This document shows, one piece after another, positions 13,997 to 24,931 of a stretch of DNA of 64,000 bases; position 1 is the stretch's first letter; each line of letters starts with the position of its first letter. Origin of the DNA: Batillaria attramentaria (Eukaryota; Mollusca; Gastropoda; Batillariidae); contig JACVVK020000328.1 in NCBI GenBank assembly GCA_018292915.2, positions 124,001-188,000 on the forward strand, read 5' to 3'. The notes beneath the pieces are model-generated. The model searched no databases. It saw only the letters and a program-made list of their open reading frames with translations, and was not told the origin of the DNA. Position numbers and translations under genes: made by a program.

Positions 13997-16146
13997 TAAC
14001 AATTGTCAATTATTCTGTCTATAACACAGAGTATACCAACCAAGCGTTCTCGCAGATCGGCTCAGATGCTGATAACGACAGCGGTATCGGTATGAACGGA
14101 CGCTCGTCACCTCCTGAAATGTCCAACAAAAACCCAGATTCCAAGCAAGCTCCACGACAATCGGACGGTGCCGGATATGCCTCCCTCAACGAGTTCACAC
14201 CCACGAAACAACAGGAAGGTGTTCTCAGGAAGAAAAGTGCTCGTACAGCTGCGTATGAAGTCACCAGCATTACTCCTACAGGACAGGTGAGCATCAAACA
14301 AGCAGCTCCCCAACCAAACGCCTACCAAGATCCATGGGACATTAAAAAGGGCGACATGACACTGGCTGGTGCTCCAGGAGGACCTCCAACTCTTCATAAC
14401 GTCGGCCCTAAAGGCGACGAATACGCTATGGTTTCCAACGCAAAGAACAAGACAACCATCAATGTGGGACCCAAAGGTGACGTGTATTCTACAGTCGCCA
14501 AGCATGGCAAGGGAGACAACACACAAGGTTCACCAGCCAAGGCTCAAGGTACGTATAACGTGTAGCGCTATCGCAACGCAGTTTAGGCTGTACTGCCTAA
14601 AAGTGTTCGTTATTTTGTTAAACTTTATTCAAGAGAGCTCTGCCTTCTTTATCATTGTGCCGGGGAGCCGGGATGGCCGAATGGTAGAGCGTTGGACTTC
14701 TAATGCTCGGGTCGTGAGTTCGATCCCGGCTGGGGCCAAATATTTGTGCTGGCTTTTTCATCGTTCCCCGTCTTTGATGTGGTGGAAAAGGACGTTAAAC
14801 CCCCAAACACCCACCCCACCCTTATCATTGTGCCACCACGCGAAAAAAGCAGCCTACTCAAGAATAGAAACCCAAGCTGCAAGCTACGTGGTACTGCCCA
14901 GACCCGACACCGTGTTAATGAAAAAGGGACACCCAACAGGAAACGAGCATGCCTACCTTTGTCACCCCTCCGACCCCTACACCATAATGATCTGGCGTGA
15001 CACCTGAAGTAGCTGATACTAGTGTTTTGCATCACAGGCCCTGATAGCCTATTCGATTCGCTACAAGACTTTTAAATTAGGGGTCTGTTTTCTCCCTTCT
15101 GCTTCTCTCTAACACTAGTCTAATTGATTTCTCTGTGTTGAGTCATATCTACGTGTCTAACAGGACAAGAGGATGCGGCCGCTTCGGGATGTCCTCCCCT
15201 CCCCATGACCCACCATCCCCTGGACACGCCTGGTTACGCTACGCTGGCTCAGATGGCACCTGATCAAGGTTCTCTCTCTCTCTCTCTCTCTCTCTCATCC
15301 TTGGAAAATTGCCATTGTTATTTCTTTGTCGTTGTCACTCTCTCTAGTAAGTGTACGGTTTCCGAATTAATTTAACATTGCCCGTTACATTTAGCGCAAA
15401 CATGTCTCTAAAATGACCACGTGCCTTATGTGGAATAATCATACTTGCTCAATATTTGTTCCAGGAAAGCAGGGTGACGTCACGAGTTCCAGTGGAGATG
15501 CTGCAGCCATTGGGTCACCAGTTCAGGTGAAAAAACCTACTGGCCTGTATTTATATAATCAGTTACGCTTTTTCAGTACTTTGCCATACTAATTGAATAC
15601 CACCTGTCAATCAGCTGAAAATACAGACTTATATAAATCGTGAAACCCCCGTGAGTTGAGCATTTGATAAGCTTTGTTCTGGTGGTTCATGCACAGCTTG
15701 AATCGGTTCAACAATTGTGGTACCCTTCACACAAAGATGATGATGATGATGTGTATTGTGTGGACACTTTGCCCAATTTCTTGAACTGACTCAGAGCGCC
15801 GCGAGCTGAGCCCAACACGCACGCTCACATGAATCACACCCATTCTCTCACACTGGACTTGAACACATTACAGTCACGTGGTGCGAAGGGTCACCTCAGC
15901 TATATAAGTTTCGAGATTTAGAATTGCATTTTTTTTTTAGATTTTGTGGGCTGAACATTTCCAAAACGCATACAGACCGGGTGAATTTTAGGCTAAATCA
16001 TTTTGTTATCATTTTTTTGCACACAGAACACGTCATCGCCAGGAGACGGCACTGACACCTACGACCACTTTCAGAGGGATGGCCATGACCCAAAGTGTAC
16101 GTCACAGGTCCCGGATGTACAATACAGCCACATCGGAAACTACTGA
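8477..16146 (+). CDS. Gene A: five-Ig-domain transmembrane receptor with multi-ITIM-like tail (first exon missing)
   Basis: Eleven exons join in one frame (806 codons plus stop): 8477-8719 Ig1, 8875-9147 Ig2, 9612-9908 Ig3, 10157-10483 Ig4, 11616-11915 Ig5, 13274-13396 membrane span, 13778-13828, 14030-14548, 15164-15268, 15465-15526, 16027-16146. Junctions are phase 1 except the last, which is phase 0. Ig1-3 keep B- and F-strand cysteines (for example FTCQRVC in Ig1); Ig4 and Ig5 have lost them (GNYTAFV, GEYKLIV). The span GVVVGVVFLIILASIIIFF is followed by RRR. The tail carries GYASL, EYAMV, VYSTV, GYATL and VQYSHI, the last a full ITIM (V-x-Y-x-x-I). Donors at 11916 and 15269 read GTTCTCTCT rather than GTRAGT. 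Role inferred: surface receptor signalling through SH2 phosphatases. No signal-peptide exon was found upstream, so the start is unknown. It is a distant paralogue of genes B-E. Confidence 0.8.
8731..8787. repeat. (TG)n microsatellite at the gene A Ig1 donor
   Basis: A pure TG run starts 11 bases after the 5' splice site of exon 1 (gtgagt at 8720). The same arrangement recurs at the Ig1 donor of the other copies. Confidence 0.9.
10545..10600 (+). mobile_element. SINE-A tail fragment
   Basis: The segment runs from 'ccccgtctctgatatcaccc' through 'tggtggaaaaggacgttaac' and then a poly-C run. It matches the 3' third of SINE-A only. It lies in the Ig4-Ig5 intron of gene A. Confidence 0.65.
10634..10691. 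repeat. (TG)n microsatellite
   Basis: A TG run in the Ig4-Ig5 intron of gene A, followed by a GA/CAGA purine tract and then a SINE-A fragment. Confidence 0.9.
10753..10865 (+). mobile_element. 5'-truncated SINE-A with 14-bp target-site duplication
   Basis: The direct repeat tcttatccgaatcg flanks it at 10739-10752 and 10866-10879. The element begins near the end of the tRNA head (ttgggccaaatatttgtgct) and runs through the standard tail to the CACCC repeats, so the 5' part was lost at insertion. It is in the Ig4-Ig5 intron of gene A. Confidence 0.8.
11944..12812 (+). mobile_element. 5'-truncated CR1-like LINE inserted in a (CT)n run
   Basis: The 3' part of a CR1-type non-LTR element. The frame at about 12068-12433 aligns by eye with the C-terminus of the intact ORF2 at 43.1-46.0 kb (shared pattern LDKHL/LEKHL, then VPRPRxDxFKxS, SxxxWNxLP). 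A short upstream piece 'DYASTIWDGC' around 12010 is out of frame, so it is broken. The 3' end reads aataaagtttc then (agtc)n, abutting CTCTCT. The 5' junction is also a CT run, so the element split a (CT)n tract in the Ig5-membrane intron of gene A. Confidence 0.8.
12637..12699. repeat. (TG)n microsatellite in LINE 3' region
   Basis: A TG run with a few TGCG interruptions inside the 3' untranslated part of the truncated LINE. Confidence 0.85.
13409..13468. repeat. (CA)n microsatellite after the membrane exon of gene A
   Basis: A CA run beginning about 12 bases after the donor gtaagg at 13397. Confidence 0.9.
13930..13995. repeat. (TG)n microsatellite before a tail exon of gene A
   Basis: A TG run ending about 35 bases before the exon beginning at 14030. 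Confidence 0.9.
14662..14821 (+). mobile_element. Full-length SINE-A with perfect 13-bp target-site duplication
   Basis: The direct repeat ttatcattgtgcc is at 14649-14661 and 14822-14834, exactly at the element ends. This defines SINE-A as about 160 bp: GGGGAGCC start, tRNA-Arg(TCT)-like head to about 14738, then body and CACCC tail. There is no poly(A). It is in the intron between the tail exons of gene A at 14548 and 15164. Confidence 0.92.
15738..15966 (-). mobile_element. Partial SINE-B, minus strand
   Basis: Shares 'gattttgtgggctgaacatt', 'acatgaatcacac' and 'caatttcttgaa' with the longer minus-strand copy at 22.1-22.5 kb and the plus-strand copy at 62.4-62.8 kb. The tRNA-like head is absent here. 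The 3' end carries a (gat)n run. It lies in the last intron of gene A, ending about 60 bases before the final exon. Confidence 0.7.
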
Positions 16147-16306
16147 AAGGTCTAGAGGCGCAACCTATCCCGACTTTTCTTTTTTTAACTTGAATTTCCA
16201 AAGTGGAAAAGTATGAAAATTTCCACGTTGTCTGTAACTATGCAATCTCTGGTTCCTACCACTGGTATACATGCATGTTGATTCGTTGTGCGCAAAAACG
16301 GTAGAA

Positions 16307-16628
16307 GTTTTTTTTTTTTTTTTTTTTTACTACTTTATTATCCCTTTCGGGAAATTCTGGCTGCTTCCCCCGGGGGAAGCGCGTCGCCACGGTGCAGCGC
16401 CACCCAATACCTATCCTACATTTTTTATAATTTTGCTGGAGGAGGAAAAGCGGATAACCCGGAGAGAAACCCCCAATGAGCAGCCCGGCAGCCAGGAAAA
16501 ACCGGTATCACATATCACAAGCTCGACCTGGGCTCGAACCCACGCTTCATCGCCATGACATTGGCGACGGCCGTTCAGTAGCGCAGCGGCTAAATCCGAC
16601 GCCCTACCTATTAGACCACCGCTCACCC
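16307..16628 (-). mobile_element. tRNA-headed SINE with poly(A) tail (SINE-C), minus strand
   Basis: The reverse complement begins with a tRNA-like head (gcggtggtctaataggtagg as A box; GGGTTCGAGCCC as B box). It continues with a central block containing 'tttctctccgggttatccg' and ends in a poly(A) seen here as T(18) at 16311-16328. The central block resembles the SINE-B block 'ttctctccgggtactccgg', suggesting a shared conserved SINE domain. Confidence 0.75.
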
Positions 16629-16652
16629 CCAGCTCACCTTTACGAAAGGTAC

Positions 16653-16808
16653 TTTTGGTACGAAGGGTCTGAAAATTTTCAAAGTTCCCAATCTCACTAG
16701 AATGAATTTAAAAATTTTGAAAAATAATTTTCTCACTGAAATGGATCTGAAATTTTTGAAGGATACTGTCGTCACTGGAATGGATTTGAAAATTGTGAAA
16801 GATGCCCT
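16653..16808 (+). repeat. 39-bp tandem repeat in the gene A 3' region
   Basis: About four diverged units of 39 bp with the core 'ctgaaatggatttgaaaatt'. Because 39 is a multiple of 3 and no stops occur, the plus strand reads as a 13-residue repeat (MDLKFLKDTVVTG-like). It follows the TGA of gene A with no splice link, so coding is not claimed. Confidence 0.6.
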
Positions 16809-17216
16809 TCTTATCGGAAGCTGCTTCTTTTGGAACTGTACATATGTACTTAAAACACAGTTAGTGCACACTATCGACGTACATACAGAAAGTGTCTACC
16901 TTGTTTTATTGTTTGTTAGTCCATCTACACCAGAGCTTTCTCGAGATCCTAGATCTTAATAACAGATACAGACCGTTAGATGGAGATAATCAGATGTATG
17001 AATTTTCTGAATTCATATTTGACATTTTGTTGTTGTTTTTGGTTCTGTGTGTAAAATATATCTGGACTTTGTGTGATTTTTCCCACGAAGTCATTTCATA
17101 GCTATGACTTTATAAACGCATAATACTACAATTTGGGCACTACTCACATCGTACAATTCATCAATCACTGTTGAAGTTCCAAACTTGTGGACATTTTATA
17201 CATGGATATTAATAAA

Positions 17217-18122
17217 AAGTTGACAGCTGGTTTAATATATTTTAGACATATGTAGTACAGGCATATTTTTTGTAGACGGCGGTTTCTGGAATTAAATGAT
17301 GCTGTACATTTGTTTGATTGTCGGAAGAAGCAATGTCACTTACGAAAATCAAATACTTTTTTTTTTTTTTTATTGTAGCCGAGTTGTTTGCACTCGCTCG
17401 GTCGCTAGTTTGGTCGCACGCCTCACTACCGCTTAGTTCTCTGGCCAGCGCTGTTCGTTAGCCACGAGCCGCGTGCCCACTAGCCGCACGCACGCAGTGT
17501 TTCGTATCCGCGGTGGCGCGCGTGTCAATTTGTTGTGTTTGTTTGTGTCTTTTCAGTGTCAATTATCTCCGTAGTCCCTTCGCTTAGAATAATTCTGTAA
17601 AGTGCAGTAGTTTAAGGAGAGTTTTTACTTTCTAATCATGTTTTGTTGTTAGCGGTAGTTTATAGTTTAACGGGTGTATTTTGCCATTTTATCAAATGCG
17701 TGGTCCCGGTCTTTACGCTCTTCAATCGGCAATAGGGAATTCTCTGTATGTTCTCTGTATGTTCCAAACTTACGCCATTTTAAAGTATTTTTCAAGCCCT
17801 TTCAGCTGCCGTTTGTTTGAAATTCCTAGCTGCTATAGAACGCCCGCTACGGTTGGATATCTGGATAGCAAGAAATACATATTCCCCCTCTAGCCGTAAA
17901 TCTACTCTCCTCCAGCCACGCATCCTACTGTTGCTTTCTTTGCGGGCCAGGCGCCCACGTGATCTCGTTATAAGTGTATCCCAGCCCCACGCCGCGGGGC
18001 ACGGTCCCAATTCAGCCCTGCGGGTATTCGATTCTGCTCTGACGCCAGCATGGACTCTAATCCCTAGGCGGACACCAGCCAGCTTATAAGTAAGTTTTAT
18101 TTTGAATTCACGGACTCATGTA
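17217..18122. other. Intergenic, CpG-bearing segment without assignable gene
   Basis: From about 17370 the sequence is locally rich in CpG and CG-containing words (gccacgagccgcgtgccc, ccgcggtggcgcgcg) unlike its AT-rich surroundings. It ends near a donor-like ttataagtaagt at about 18084-18095. It could be an unrecognised promoter or first exon, or a retroelement terminus. No protein can be supported. Confidence 0.3.
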
Positions 18123-18550
18123 CAGGCCCCGTTTACATTAGCTTACAATACCGCTCTGAGAGCGCCCTGTCGCGTTTACACTTGGACAAACCGCTCCGAA
18201 AGCACACCGCTCTCAGACTACCTACCGTGGGTAGTGTGAGGGCGTTCTAGCATAGGGCGCTTTCGTCTCGTCACGTGGGGCGTTGTGTCACCGTAGCAAC
18301 AGGCCATTTTTGCAAATGGCGAAAGATCGTGCTTTTTTTTTTTTTTTTTTTTTCCCCCTTTTTTTTTTCTGCCAGGCATACAAAAACACGTGCTTTCTGG
18401 GCGTTGCCATCTTGAATATGTCACATTCCTCGAGAGCACGTGACATATCAGGTCCCTTCCACGACTGTGTGATGTAAACGCCGTGGAGCGCTCTCAGTAC
18501 GGTGCGCTTTAGGGGCGCCCTCAGAGCGCTCTGTAATGTAAATGGGCCTG
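18123..18550. mobile_element. MITE-like element with terminal inverted repeats
   Basis: The left end caggccccgtttacatta and the reverse complement of the right end caggcccatttacatta match. Both continue into gctctgag-gcgcc motifs that recur internally (ctctcagac, gctctcag). It contains a poly(T) run near 18334. The superfamily and the target-site duplication could not be fixed by eye. Confidence 0.65.
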
Positions 18551-20024
18551 TTTGATGCTAGAGTCGGGTAGCGTCGTGTGGACCGACGCTGCCATTTTGT
18601 CTTTGTTTCAACTATTTGTTTACACTTCTGCGAGCCGTGCTTTTAGTTCAGTATGGTATGCTACTTCTGTGTAACAGTTGCTTAGCCATTGTTGGTATTG
18701 TTCCAGGTTTGACCCATTTTATGTGTCGTCTATTTCAATGCTTATTGCTTTTCTTTTTTGTGGTGTACTAATGTCTTTCCACTTGTGTTTTTGCAGGAGT
18801 AGTACACTGCTCCTCTGTAACGGACAAACAAACGTGTTTTTGTTAAACCATGTCTCGATTCGTGCGCCTGCCTGAATCACTCAACACTATCACATTATCA
18901 TACACAATTCGACAAAGAATTCATCTAGTTAAACTCCTAGGCTTTTCTCTGAGATACACTCCAAAGGGTTTGCACTCCAATGTATTTTTATTTCTTATAC
19001 ATTGTGGCAGTATCATAGTCACCACAAAGACTTCCAAACAGAGGATTGCATTTGCTGTACTCTTTAAGTGGCAGTTCAATGCGCTCTTACCATTATTTAC
19101 CAAACCCAGTTTATTGCCTGAACATTTCAATGTATGTACAACGTTTTTCCCGGTGCCATGTAGTTCATGTGTATATACATAACCAAAGAATTCGTCTTTC
19201 TAATTGATTTTACCAATCGCTGCGATAATATTGATCTATGGAAAAAGTCCCGTTGTATTCCTAAAAGTGTTGTTTCAATCCAGTTGTAGATTTGGTATTT
19301 GAGCCCTGGAGTAAGGCTCTTTATTCACCGAAACGGAGGCCTTTGATGTTTGATAGTCCCATTTACACGAGAACACCGTTCTCGAGATTCTAAGCATAAT
19401 CACAAAAATCCAACTCTCTCATCAAATTGTTTTCATATTCATGTGATTTATTATCTTAAACAATTTTATGCGCGTACATATACCTGCAAAATGATACTTT
19501 AAGTGACTGATTGTGCAACTTTTTATACCCACTTTTGCTCACCGGTTTTTGTTTTGGTATGCAGTCAATCAACAGTTTAAAACCAAAGCACTTTAAATAT
19601 CGTTCCTGCCTGTAAGATAGTTGACTATCACGAGACCTGTTTTGTGTGTGCCTGCCAGCAAGACCCCGTGACAAAATGAGATGCTCAGCGGAAAAAGCAA
19701 CTCAGCAAGGATGAAAAGATACATAAATTGTTTTGCTTTTTTGTGGTCTATGCGTGTGAGGTGGAGGTATGCGTTGTTATTTGTTCTTTTATTTGTTTGC
19801 ACAATATTGAATTTTAAACTGTTGGCTTGTCGTCGCGCACATATATTTTCTTCTCGTTTACTTTTGTTGCGATCTGTACAATGGTTTTTTTTTTCTTTTT
19901 GCTTTTTGATAATAAGTCTCGTTCACGCTATCATTCTTTTCTCACAAATAAAACTATCAATAAAGTATCACGACTACAAACAACGGGTTTATTATTCTGT
20001 TGTTTCATGTTTTTACTGCTATTA
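18551..20024. other. AT-rich intergenic DNA, nothing recognised
   Basis: No domain-like frame, no repeat shared with the rest of the window and no splice pattern connecting to a neighbour was found. Frames up to 118 codons here are low-complexity and hydrophobic from AT-rich composition. Confidence 0.4.
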
Positions 20025-20129
20025 CTGCCTCATTTGAATTCTTTTTCGTTAAGCTGCCTCATTTGAATTCTTTTCCGTTAACCTGCCTCATTTGAATTCT
20101 TTTCCGTTAACCTGCCTCATTTTGAATTC
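20025..20129. repeat. 29-bp tandem repeat, about 3.5 units
   Basis: The unit ctgcctcatttgaattc plus ttttccgttaac repeats with small differences four times, the last unit partial. Confidence 0.85.
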
Positions 20130-20661
20130 CATATTAGCCTCAGACATCATGGTCACACCTGAAAATGCTTCAATCTAGAAATAAAATTACCATGCACAGA
20201 CCATTCAGGGGTACGCAGCTTGTATGAGTTTAACAAAATTCGAATGTCTCCTTTCCGCTCAGGCCTCACTAGAGTAGTGTGAGTCTACTTTCTGTTTAGG
20301 CCAGAAAGCCACTCCGCTCAAATCCACTCGCATCACCTCGGCTTGCCACCTGCGCAAAAAGTCCCAGCTTCACTGGCAGTTTGCCTCCTGTTGCAACTCC
20401 CACGCAAGCACCTTGCCCTGCAAACACAAAAATATAAAAAAAATCGCACTATTCGTGACAGCAAAAAGCATTACAAACTAGGCACACTCGCCACACTTGG
20501 CCCTTCAAAATAAACGCCAAAGCGTCGTTTATTTGGCCGCATTTTGACTTCTCAGATGTCGTTTGGGACCACTGCCCAGCTTATAGTGCTGATTAGAAAA
20601 ACTGCATATAGTGGAACTATTATAGGAACTGTTAGAAGTACTAGCCACTGTAAAATATACA

Positions 20662-20828
20662 GGGGAGCCGGGGTGGTCGTATGGTAGAGCTCGGGTCTAA
20701 TGCTCGGGTCGTGAGTTCGATCCCGGCTGGGGCCAAATATTTGTGCTGGCTTTTTCATCGTTGCCCCGTCTTTGATATCACCCTATGTGGTGGACAAAGA
20801 CGTTAAACCCCCAAACACCCACCCACCC
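20662..20828 (+). mobile_element. SINE-A with 14-bp target-site duplication
   Basis: Flanked by the direct repeat ctgtaaaatataca at 20648-20661 and 20829-20842. It is full length, with a small deletion in the anticodon arm (gagctcgggtctaatgctcg). Confidence 0.9.
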
Positions 20829-20842
20829 CTGTAAAATATACA

Positions 20843-21127
20843 CACAGCAGGTTTTTACAACAATTAAAAAAGCCGCTAGATACACAAATAAATCTTGTAC
20901 TTCAAAATCGTCACTAGAAAAGGTCCCGCCTCATCTTTGCACACTTTTTCTTCTTTCTCTGGTGTCGTGAATGAACCTTTATCATATTGTGAGTTTTGAC
21001 CTGTGCTCTGTTCCCTCCCTACACCTCCCGTAAACCTCGTCCCCCACCCACCCCGCCTCCAACCGTCTTAATTTTTGTATTGGAGTCTTTCACCCCCTTC
21101 TCAAAAACGAACTTATCCGGCCCTGGT

Positions 21128-21172
<45 letters not shown>

Positions 21173-21542
21173 AGGAGAGAGAGAGAGAGAGAGAGAGAGC
21201 AGTTCTCTTTAAACCGAAACAAATTCCTAATGTTTTATGCACATGGCAATAAAGTGGTGTTTTTTTGTTTATGAATGCCGTATTGTACTGTCACGTCTTG
21301 AGCAGACATTCAATTTTCCCATAAGGAATTAATAAAGTGATCTTTGAATATTGACTCTTGAATCGTCAGCACACTTTCCTGTCATGACCTGTCAGTCAGG
21401 AACTGGCTACACATCAGTCGTTTGTCTGTTGCCTTTTTCCCCGTTTGTCATTTTTTTTTTTTTTTTTTTTTTTGAAGCTGCATGATGTCACAATTAGAAG
21501 TAGCACTCTTGAACCGGACGCTTGCACCCACTAAGCTTTTGG

Positions 21543-21581
<39 letters not shown>

Positions 21582-22089
21582 CCAAGCTGTGTCCGTCACA
21601 GCACGACTATTTCCAGGTGCAGCTTTGCACGGTCGCACTCAGCCAGTTACCAGTCTTTATGACGAGCTATGATAATAAAGGAAATTTTTTAATGACAACA
21701 CTATGCGTTGCAGAGTCAGCTTCAACTTTCCTTGTACGGGTTTTGGCTCTGCGGACATTTGACCCTATTCTAACCAGAGCGAAGTTTTGCCCGCTGCACC
21801 AAACACAGGTGATTTTCTGATATAACGGCGAACCAGTTGAGTTGCTGCTCTCTGGGACACAGAACAAAGAAGTAATTCGGTTATTGCAGGTATGACATCA
21901 GGGCTGAGAGGTCACCAAGCATGCGTGCGCCGGATTCGGATCCAGTCTCTGCAAAACAAGCTTGTCGAACGAGCCAGTAGTAAATGAATGCAGCGCAGAA
22001 TTTTATAAAGAATACTGTACAGACGGGCTAGGAAGTAGAACTAGTGGCGTAGTGTCGTGGGGTCTTGCATGCAACATGCCTATGCCTAT
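20843..22089. other. Intergenic; microsatellites only
   Basis: Contains a (TG)n run at about 21127-21169 followed by (GA)n, a poly(T) run near 21451 and a (CT)n run at about 21548-21579. No gene was recognised. Confidence 0.4.
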
Positions 22090-22540
22090 ATCAATAGTAA
22101 CTGTAATAACTGTGTGTTATGTAGGCGCTCTACTCAATTTCTTGAATGTTCTCAAAATTTAATCGCCGCGAACCGAACCCAGTCACAGTCACATGAATCA
22201 CACGCATTCTGTCAGACACTGGATATGAACACATAATAATCACTTGTCGCGAATGGTGAGTTCAGGATTTAAGTTTCGAAATTAGAATTGAAAATAAGTT
22301 TTATGTTTATTTTGTGGGCTGAACATTTCCACAGCAGAAAGGAAGGAAGTCGGAGTACCAGGAGAGAACTTTCGACGATCGCCCAAAATGAACGGTGCCC
22401 CATACGAGGTAGAAAAAGTCTTTGCCCCCCCCCCCCCCCCCCCCATACGAGGTAGAAAAAGTCTTTGCCCCAAGTGGGACTCAAACTTGACCTCTCCCAA
22501 CGGTGTCAAAGTCGTAACCACTAGACCATCGATCCGTCAT
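22090..22540 (-). mobile_element. tRNA-headed SINE (SINE-B), minus strand
   Basis: The reverse complement starts near 22540 with a tRNA-like head (gatggtctagtggttacgac as A box; gagtcccacttggggc as 3' acceptor side). It continues through 'ttctctcctggtactccga' and 'atgttcagcccacaaaataa' and ends in a degenerate ATT-type tail. A poly-C expansion with a duplicated short block (catacgaggtagaaaaagtc) interrupts the head-proximal part at about 22405-22470. Confidence 0.75.
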
Positions 22541-23154
22541 CGTCCCATGATTCTCCGTAATAAATGCCACGGCAAGGAAAGAACATCCATGGCGGTTTTC
22601 AGTAACTTTCAGTTAAATGCAAGAGAGCTGTCTGCTTGAAAATTGTTTGTGGTTTAAATTTTGAAACAAACAACACCACTTTGACGCGCTCTCTGTGCAC
22701 TTGGGTGTAGTCGTCAGCAAGGGTATTAAATTTGTATTATCGTAAAGCATGATTTTCCTTACTGCCGCATTATATTTCCACAAGTAATTTAACTGATACA
22801 AATGACAAGGAAACTTTTACAGTTATTCATTAGCAGTCCCTGTGAGGCTGCTTCCTTTTAGTGAAACAGGAAAACGGCGTACAATTTTACAGCAGCGTTG
22901 CAGTTTGCGAGTGGCATGCAAGTATATGGTGATTTTGAAAACCCGACGAGGAAAATTTATGAGTAAAAAATTTGTTCTGAAGGTTTAAACATGGATCGAG
23001 TTGTTTGGCATAAGGCGCCGGTACTGATTTAGCTTCAGTAACAGTTGTTTGCTTTATTTTCCTAATGAGGGTTCGAGTATAACAATAGGAACCCTAAGAA
23101 GGACCGTCGTACTGCGTATCGTTTTGTTCCGTTTCGGTTTGTTTCACAAATTTG

Positions 23155-23321
23155 CGGGGAGCTTGTGTGGTCGAGTGGTAGAGCGTTAGACTTCTAACGT
23201 TCGGGTCATGAGTTCGATCCCGGCTGGAGCCAAATATTTGTGCTAGCTTTTTCATCGCCCCGTCTTTGATATCACCCTAAGTTGTGGAAAAGGACGTTAA
23301 ACCCCCAAACACCCACCCACC
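23155..23321 (+). mobile_element. SINE-A (diverged) with 12-bp target-site duplication
   Basis: Direct repeats ttcacaaatttg at 23143-23154 and 23322-23333. The head is more diverged (gcttgtgtggtcgagtgg) than in other copies, suggesting an older insertion. Confidence 0.88.
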
Positions 23322-23333
23322 TTCACAAATTTG

Positions 23334-24512
23334 ATCATAGCTACGCAAAGGAATTTACGAAACGATATTCTTATCAGTCAAATTAAATTTTATTACAGTG
23401 GAGTTTACTATGGCGGACTACACTTCAACAATACCTTGTCACACACACACGAACGCGCAACACGGTCGTACGAGCAGAAACGGCACACATGATGTTAACC
23501 GATATAAACACGGACAAAATTATGCCCATGGGAGGGTTTGCCGACAGAGGGATAATTAATTTTGTTCAGATTTTATTAATTTTATTATTCCCTGTCCCCC
23601 ACCATTTCCTTTGCTTTTTAAATAAAATTCAAATTGTAAGTTCATCTTTACTGCTTATTCATCTATGCACTGCATGGCGTAATTAATAATTGCTTCACGA
23701 AAAAAAAAAATGGTGGTAGATCAGTGGTGTGATTCCTGTCAGGTGTTGAAGTGAGTACCCAACATTGCATTGTCATTCTTTTAAAATTATTTGCTGCCTC
23801 GACTCTTTGCCAGCTCCAGTGGAATTCCTATCAGGTCATGGGTGGAATCCATGGAGGGCACAGAATCTAGGGTAATGTTTTTATTATGCATGATGACGGA
23901 GATGTGTACGGTGTGATCATGCTATTGAGGTCAGTGTGGTTTGAGACTGTGGGGCAGGGCCGCATTCCACATAAAAACAAGATGGCCACCAGCCCAATAT
24001 GTTGTTTCCATTCAATGACCTGCTGTAGTCACAGTCGTAGTCGTTGTGTCATGTATGCAGCCCGCGCGCACACGCCGGAACGCAAGCTCTCTGACATCAA
24101 GCATGCTGACATAAAGAAAGTACTGAAAACCCTTATCGTGCCTCTATGCACTTGCAAAAACCCAAACACATGAGGTCGTGTGAGCTCGCCTAGCAGGTTG
24201 ACGTCACAACTTGTTGGCGTATGCGAGGTTCTACATGGGTGAATGAATTCTTGTAATAAACGACTTGTAATAAAGTCGTTCCCCTTTGACAGAGTTACTT
24301 CCCGCAGACCTGACTGACAGACGATTGCTTACTGGTATCGGAGAAGAGACCCTCTCTCTCTCTCTCTCGCCTTAGACGCGCGCTTGCGCGCGCACGCACG
24401 CACCCCCCCCCCCCTCCCCCTACACACACACACACACACACACATTATGCAAAGACCTTGGAATCAGAAAGACGCGTCACTCCTGCCCTCGTAAGAGAGA
24501 CATAATATTATA
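23334..24512. other. Intergenic; repeat remnants
   Basis: The segment near 23978-24070 (aagatggccaccagcccaat...) is related to 27014-27100 in another duplicated region. (CT)n, (GC)n-like, poly-C and (CA)n tracts lie near 24350-24445. No gene was recognised. Confidence 0.4.
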
Positions 24513-24886
24513 GCGGGACAACGCGAAGAGTTGTCTGCCCGCATTAGCGCGCATCCTAGATCTGGCCCCTATAGTGACAGCATGGCGGAAAGTGGAAAGC
24601 GATCACAAAAGCATGCAATTGTGTTCTGCGCCGAATTGTTCAAATAACAGACAAATATAAACGGGGAAATACTTCTTTTGGTATTCCTGTTGAAAAACAA
24701 ACATTTTTTTTTTCGCTTTCTTGTCAAAAAAAGAAAAAAAAGACCTCAAGTGGTACGTGTGCATGCAGTGTAAACTAACAGTAAACACACGCGGCTGACG
24801 TAGATACAGCGTAAGTTTTTTCCCTGACAACTTTACAAATCACGGTGACTTAAATTGTGCTAGCGTCTACCTGCATCTAAATTCAG

Positions 24887-24931
<45 letters not shown>

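Larger units (their letters stand above)
16147..17216 (+). other. Probable 3' untranslated region of gene A
   Basis: Follows the TGA of gene A. It contains a SINE (16307-16628), a 39-bp tandem repeat (about 16653-16808) and a candidate poly(A) signal AATAAA at 17211-17216. No other exon is visible before the signal. The transcript end is inferred. Confidence 0.4.

Noticed and set aside
14662..14738. A tRNA-Arg gene
   Set aside because: The anticodon arm does not pair (TTGGA against TGCTC), and the sequence is the head of a SINE with target duplications.
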